From positions 1-44,724 of the forward strand of contig NZ_AQQR01000029.1 in assembly GCF_002210095.1 (NCBI RefSeq): a DNA stretch of 44,724 nucleotides, read 5' to 3'. Made by a program: the position numbers and the translations under genes. Shown piece after piece: positions 40,939 through 44,724 of this stretch. This DNA is from Marinibacterium profundimaris (GTDB lineage: Bacteria > Pseudomonadota > Alphaproteobacteria > Rhodobacterales > Rhodobacteraceae). Positions within the stretch are counted from its first letter, which is position 1; each line of letters opens with the position of its first letter. The notes beneath the pieces are model-generated. The model did no database searches. It was not told where the DNA came from and saw only the letters and a program-made list of their open reading frames with translations.

Positions 40939-42033
40939 CTAAATCGGTTGCAGTTGTGCCCGAGAGAGTCGCCGAACAAGCTGCTCTGGAACGAAGTCAG
41001 GGCTGTTTCTCCCTGACGTTATCGACCGAAAATAGGCACCGACCTTTTGGACTTTGTCGTGGAACTGCATGATCGCCCAGACGGTAAGCGCTGCCCCTTC
41101 TATGCCCAGCTGTTCTTGAGCATCTTGGTAGTTTCTCGAGTCTATCCCGAGCATTGGTGCGAGAGTTCGTGCGTGTGAAACCACGTCGGACATAGTCTTC
41201 ACTGGTGTGAGTGAAAATTGGGCTGCTTCAGGGCAGGCGCTAAGGATTTCGGGAACGCTAAGGGGTATTGCCCTTGGATGTGTTGGTCGAGTTTTCGACG
41301 GGTGGTGTTCTCTCTTATCAATATGTTCTTTGTTTGAGTTATGATGATGGCGGACATTTTGGCCGTCGTTGCCGGACATTTTTTCCTCCCCGGCGACGAC
41401 TGCTTCACAAGGTTGTTCGGCTTCCACCGCTTCGATATCTAGGCCAGCCAAGAGGCTGTGGCATTCATCCAGTGAAAGCTTTCTGCGAAGGGTGCGCATA
41501 GCGATTATCGCATCAATGTCGTCGGGTTCGGCTTGCAGGATGTCGTTTGCTGCGGCACGTATTTTTGCTTTGAGGTAGGCGATCTGGTCGTTTTCGCGAA
41601 CGGCCTGGGCAGCAAGCTCTGCAAGCTCTTGGAAGCGTTGGAACAAGGGTGTGAGGTCGAACCCGAATCGAAGGGCGGTGCCTTCGGTTACGTTTCGCTT
41701 GCTGAACCTTTTTCGATTTGCGCTATCACGGCGAACAAGCAGCCCGAGTTCTTGGAGAATGGCCGCATGGCGCCTAATTGTTCGGTCGGAGATCCCATTG
41801 CGTCGGAACGCAAGCGTGGCGTTAGATGCAAAGACGGTGTTGTGCTGCCTTTTCGGTGGAAGGCACGAGAGCATCGCGTCGAGCGTCGCAATGACTGATG
41901 CTTTTAGACCCATCAACGGAGCCGCCTGGCGCAGTGTGTCGATGATGATGTGACGTTCGGGGCGGGCGTTGTCCGCGGACAACATGATCTCTGTCCGCTC
42001 TCCAACGGAGGCGGATGCCTGAGTGAATGCCAT
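40939..42033 (-). CDS. repC: Replication initiator RepC
   Basis: 364 residues, near the usual 400. N-terminal winged-helix region: LKASVIATLDAMLSCLPPKR, VFASNATLAFRRNGISDRTI and RRHAAILQELGLLVRRDSAN, then the KRFSKRNV and AFGFDLTPLF-type block (RFGFDLTPLFQRFQEL) typical of RepC. The C-terminal domain holds AWAIMQFHDKVQKVGAYFRS-like sequence (VWAIMQFHDKV). RepC starts plasmid replication, with the origin normally inside its own gene. The leader to repB is 225 bp and should be controlled by antisense RNA. No Shine-Dalgarno is evident at ATG 42033. Confidence 0.92.
   Translation of the reverse strand: MAFTQASASVGERTEIMLSADNARPERHIIIDTLRQAAPLMGLKASVIATLDAMLSCLPPKRQHNTVFASNATLAFRRNGISDRTIRRHAAILQELGLLVRRDSANRKRFSKRNVTEGTALRFGFDLTPLFQRFQELAELAAQAVRENDQIAYLKAKIRAAANDILQAEPDDIDAIIAMRTLRRKLSLDECHSLLAGLDIEAVEAEQPCEAVVAGEEKMSGNDGQNVRHHHNSNKEHIDKREHHPSKTRPTHPRAIPLSVPEILSACPEAAQFSLTPVKTMSDVVSHARTLAPMLGIDSRNYQDAQEQLGIEGAALTVWAIMQFHDKVQKVGAYFRSITSGRNSPDFVPEQLVRRLSRAQLQPI
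41968..41983. promoter_or_regulatory. Partition-site candidate, copy 2 (16-bp palindrome)
   Basis: GTTGTCCGCGGACAAC is a perfect 16-bp palindrome containing the same 14-bp core as 40893-40906. It lies in codons 17-22 of repC (reading LSADN), so it is conserved despite coding constraint. Confidence 0.7.
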
Positions 42034-42258
42034 GAATTTTTCACGACAACCGGTCGGGAAAGGCCCAGATCCCCCGATTTCTTGAGAAAAGGCAACAGAT
42101 CATCGTTCAACCGATTCGGTTGTTATTGACTGCTACGGAGAAGCTGGTACATCTGAGGGTGCTAAGAACAGATTGGGCTCTCCGGGGATGACCTTGGGGG
42201 GCTCTTTCTTTTCTGGCTGTTTTCGTGCTCCTTTTTTGTTGCTCTGCTCGCCTGTCTG
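42034..42258 (+). ncRNA. repB-repC gap with probable antisense incompatibility RNA
   Basis: RepABC plasmids usually encode a small counter-transcript here, opposite to repABC. On the plus strand TTGACT (42126-42131) and TACATC 16 bp on are a possible promoter, and GCTCTCC...GGGGGGC followed by TCTTTCTTTT near 42178-42213 a weak terminator. In the repABC transcript CAACCGA-T-TCGGTTG (42108-42122) forms a hairpin before repC. Exact ends are uncertain. Confidence 0.5.
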
Positions 42259-43224
42259 TCAGCCGGATTGCTGGTCCGACTTCCACGCCTCATAGAGACG
42301 TTTCAACTCAACTTCCGCGTTGTCTCGCATCCATTGAGCGAACTCCGGGGTATCAACCTTGGACATTTTTACCGTCAAAGCGCGCGGGCTATCCTTGACC
42401 TCTGCAAGTGTCTTGCCGTCGCTTGAGACAACCATATGTGCTGCGGACTTTGTGGACCTCGCGGGTTTGCCAAGTTTCGAAATGGCGTCGCTGACGCGCG
42501 CAAAGCGGTCGTCCGAAGTAGGGATCTGATCCAGACCCAAATCGGAAGCTACTCGAACTAGGTCAGCATTGCTGCCCTTCGCCTTGTCTGCTAGGTCTTC
42601 CCACCGGCGACGTCCGACGCCATGTGCCGAGCCGATCAACTGTATCACAGTCACCGGTATTGTGCGGGCAACCTTAGTCATTCGCGACAACATAGGTTTG
42701 TCGATGGCAAGTGCGTCGAGGATCACTGGCTGATCGTAGCCATTGTCGCTCAGCTGCGCGGCGAACAGGGCCTTTTCAATGAAACTAGGGTCCAGTCTGT
42801 GTGAGTTTTCCTGGCCTTGGGCAAGGATCGCCTCCTCGTCCGAAAGAGTGCGCACCAAGGCTCTGGCCGATACTCCGATCGATTGCAGGGCCCGCAGTCG
42901 GCGACGACCATAAACGATCTTGTACCGACCCGGTTTGTCCGCAAGCGGACGGACCATGATCGGCACCTGCTGCCCATGTTCCTTGATGCTCGCGGCAAGA
43001 GACGCGACGTCGGCATCGGAGAATGAAAGACGGTCTTTCGGCCCGTCTTCCTCGATGAGATCGACCGGAATTTCCCGTACAGCGTTGCTGGATAGATCCT
43101 TCAGGGTCGATTTCACACCGCTCATCGCACCGGTGTTGGGGAAACGAGGCTTAAGGTCAGCCGTTGCCACGTCCTCGGTGGTGTCCGGTGGGGGAGGGGG
43201 CTGGAAAAGGTTTCTACGCGCCAT
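42259..43224 (-). CDS. repB: Plasmid partition protein RepB (ParB family)
   Basis: 321 residues from ATG 43224, which overlaps the repA stop (TAATG). ParB/Srx-type N-terminal domain: PVDLIEEDGPKDRLSFSD, SIKEHGQQVPIMVRPL, KIVYGRRRLRALQ and AILAQGQENSHRLDPSFIEKA. The helix-turn-helix part has LAIDKPMLSRMTKVA. RepB binds the partition palindromes and cooperates with RepA. An ATG at 43245 lies inside repA and is less likely. Confidence 0.94.
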   Translation of the reverse strand: MARRNLFQPPPPPDTTEDVATADLKPRFPNTGAMSGVKSTLKDLSSNAVREIPVDLIEEDGPKDRLSFSDADVASLAASIKEHGQQVPIMVRPLADKPGRYKIVYGRRRLRALQSIGVSARALVRTLSDEEAILAQGQENSHRLDPSFIEKALFAAQLSDNGYDQPVILDALAIDKPMLSRMTKVARTIPVTVIQLIGSAHGVGRRRWEDLADKAKGSNADLVRVASDLGLDQIPTSDDRFARVSDAISKLGKPARSTKSAAHMVVSSDGKTLAEVKDSPRALTVKMSKVDTPEFAQWMRDNAEVELKRLYEAWKSDQQSG

Positions 43225-44426
43225 TACTCGACCGTCCTCCCCCAAGCCTGTTGAATCGTCTTTTCGAACTCGTCTGCGACGCCGTTTACGCTTTCGAGTA
43301 TCCTGTCCAATGTCTTCTTGACGACCTGGCTCGGCTCTAGTTCATAGATCGTCTGCTGCGTCATCCCGGCGTCCGAAATGGCAGTGGATTTCAGCATGGG
43401 CGTGTTGAGAACCTGGTCGAGCAAAATCGACCTTAGGAACCCAGCCATCTGCGATTGTGGGACATCGGTCGGTTCGAACCTCGCGACGAGGTACTTGAGG
43501 AACGACCAGTCGATCGGTCCTGTTGCTTCCTCCAAAGTCCTGACGGTTTCTCCCGCCATCTCAAGGAATTGCGCCATGGAGGCGACGTCCAGCATACTCG
43601 GCACCACGGTAATCAGGAGGCCGGTTGACGCGAGCAATGCCGTCATCGTCGTGAAGCCCAACTGCGGTGGGCAATCGATGATCACCAGATCGTAGTTGGC
43701 TTCGATCTCATCGAGCGCAATGGCCAACCTCTGAGTGAACGGAGGATCGACCTTGTGTTGAAGCGCGTAAGCCGTCTCGGTTTCATACTCAGACAGCAAC
43801 AATCCGGCTGGCGCGAGGTCGAGGTTGTGGAAGTAAGTCTTGCGGACGACTTGGCTTAGGGGAACCGGATCCTCGTATTTCAGGGCGTCGTACACCGTGC
43901 CGCTTTCGGCAAATTCGATTTCTGGGCGGTATCCGAACATAGTCGTTAGGCTGGCTTGGGGATCCATGTCTACGGCCAAGACGCGATACCCTCTGAGGGC
44001 ATAACGTTGGGCTAGATGAATTGCTGTCGTCGTCTTGCTGGACCCGCCTTTGAAATTCACGATGGATATGATCTGAAGTCCATCGCCATCCCGCCGGCCT
44101 GGCAGATAAGCTTCCCCGTTGCGACCGGTCCGCGCCATCACCCTGCGGATTTGATCGATCTCTTCAGCGGAATAGAGACGCCTGCCGCGAGAGTCTGTCT
44201 CGACTTCGGGAAAATCACCTTCCTGATGGCGCGTTCTCAGGTTCGACATGCTGATGCCTGTCAGCTCAGAGACCTCTGCAGGGTGAAACTTCCGCAGCGT
44301 CTTTCTGCTTTCCGGTTGAAAGCTGTTGCGCATATGATGGTTGAGAGCATCCGACAGGCGCGCGGCGTTGGCAGAAATGGAAGCTGCAATGGATTTTGCG
44401 CCGGGGAAATCTGCCTTGCTGTTCAT
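43224..44426 (-). CDS. repA: Plasmid partition ATPase RepA (ParA family)
   Basis: 400 residues. The N-terminal 110 residues carry a MerR-like DNA-binding region (EVSELTGISMSNLRTRHQEG, RRLYSAEEIDQIRRVM) as in autoregulating ParA-Ia proteins. The deviant Walker A is FKGGSSKTTT, followed by AVDMDPQASLT and LVIIDCPPQLG. RepA drives plasmid segregation with RepB and represses the repABC promoter. First gene of the operon. Confidence 0.95.
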   Translation of the reverse strand: MNSKADFPGAKSIAASISANAARLSDALNHHMRNSFQPESRKTLRKFHPAEVSELTGISMSNLRTRHQEGDFPEVETDSRGRRLYSAEEIDQIRRVMARTGRNGEAYLPGRRDGDGLQIISIVNFKGGSSKTTTAIHLAQRYALRGYRVLAVDMDPQASLTTMFGYRPEIEFAESGTVYDALKYEDPVPLSQVVRKTYFHNLDLAPAGLLLSEYETETAYALQHKVDPPFTQRLAIALDEIEANYDLVIIDCPPQLGFTTMTALLASTGLLITVVPSMLDVASMAQFLEMAGETVRTLEEATGPIDWSFLKYLVARFEPTDVPQSQMAGFLRSILLDQVLNTPMLKSTAISDAGMTQQTIYELEPSQVVKKTLDRILESVNGVADEFEKTIQQAWGRTVE

Positions 44427-44724
44427 GCTGCCCTCGTGACCTCTTGGTGGGTCGATTGTGTTTCGTCGCTAAAGTGCGCGATTTTCGCTTTTTTGCGACT
44501 ACAGCACTCATGACACGCAACTTATCGCCAGACAACAATTTTTTTGAAGGCGGAGGGCGCGAACTTGAGCTGGGCGTGCATTCTGGCGTGAGAAAGTAGT
44601 CTAAGTATCTAGTAGATCAGGATAAATCTCAGTCTGCTCTAGCGCCTTGTCGAACATGTTGTGGCTTCACTGCAGCCTACCCCTAGAGCCTCAGACCTTT
44701 AACCTGAGACATATCCGGCAGCCT
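44427..44724. promoter_or_regulatory. repABC upstream region
   Basis: No gene supported. The interval 44464-44498 has short repeated elements TCGCT, CGATTTTCG, TCGCT and GCGAC, with outer arms GTCGC...GCGAC, a possible RepA operator. No clear -35/-10 pair could be fixed. The rest, to the window end, shows nothing recognisable. Confidence 0.4.

Noticed and set aside
1-44724. CRISPR array, tRNA or rRNA genes, conjugation genes
   Set aside because: No regularly spaced direct repeats, cloverleaf sequences, relaxase or type IV secretion motifs were found by reading.
44580-44724. Short minus-strand frames at the right edge (reading MFDKALEQTEIYPDLLDT)
   Set aside because: Too short, without ribosome-binding site or recognisable family; may be chance.

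Overview
The window looks like part of an alphaproteobacterial plasmid, most likely from the Rhodobacterales (Paracoccus or Roseobacter-type host). The evidence is a complete repABC replication and partition operon at the right end, high G+C coding sequence, minus-strand gene blocks with overlapping start and stop codons, and a run of genes (ParB-like, DUF932, RadC/JAB, Toprim, strawberry-notch helicase, DUF2493, WGR, SSB) that I associate with plasmids of this group. No relaxase, type IV secretion gene, rRNA, tRNA or CRISPR array is visible.

Layout. 1-1783: 3' end of a Tn3-family transposon whose 38-bp terminal repeat ends inside a defence operon. 1747-6768: a minus-strand operon of an unrecognised 444-aa protein, an Xre/RES toxin-antitoxin pair, a KAP-family P-loop NTPase (QatA-like) and a QatB-like protein whose C-terminus is now encoded by the transposon repeat. 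qatC and qatD are not in the window. 6779-11380: plasmid housekeeping genes (WGR, DUF2493, Toprim) and the C-terminal half of a strawberry-notch helicase. A long imperfect inverted repeat lies between DUF2493 and Toprim. 11313-17475: a composite mobile element that splits the helicase gene. It holds an archaeo-eukaryotic primase/SF2 helicase (TOTE-type) gene facing three overlapping tyrosine recombinase genes (RIT-type trio), truncated by a 1053-bp IS5/IS903-type element. 17476-19182: an AbiEii-like fragment and a second, different Xre/RES module with a palindromic operator.

19213-25902: conserved plasmid genes of mostly unknown function plus RadC/JAB, DUF932 and SSB. Several share a related structured leader, which I take to be a radC-RNA-like motif. 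26336-37141: a redox and metal module. A two-component system (35148-37141) diverges from PepSY and ferric-reductase-like genes. A second operon (PepSY, DUF2271 with a flavinylation-type motif, PepSY-flavodoxin-reductase fusion, ApbE, P1B-type ATPase, VIT1/CCC1 transporter) runs the same way. Both PepSY promoter regions carry the same paired CTGA-N7-CTGA repeats, so the response regulator probably controls both.

37508-44426: small plasmid genes, a large ParB-like protein, and repC, repB and repA. Two copies of the palindrome TTGTCCGCGGACAA bracket most of repC and are good partition-site candidates. The repB-repC gap probably carries the antisense incompatibility RNA. Overall this is a low-copy plasmid backbone that has accumulated defence, stability and metal/redox cargo, with clear traces of successive insertions and deletions.
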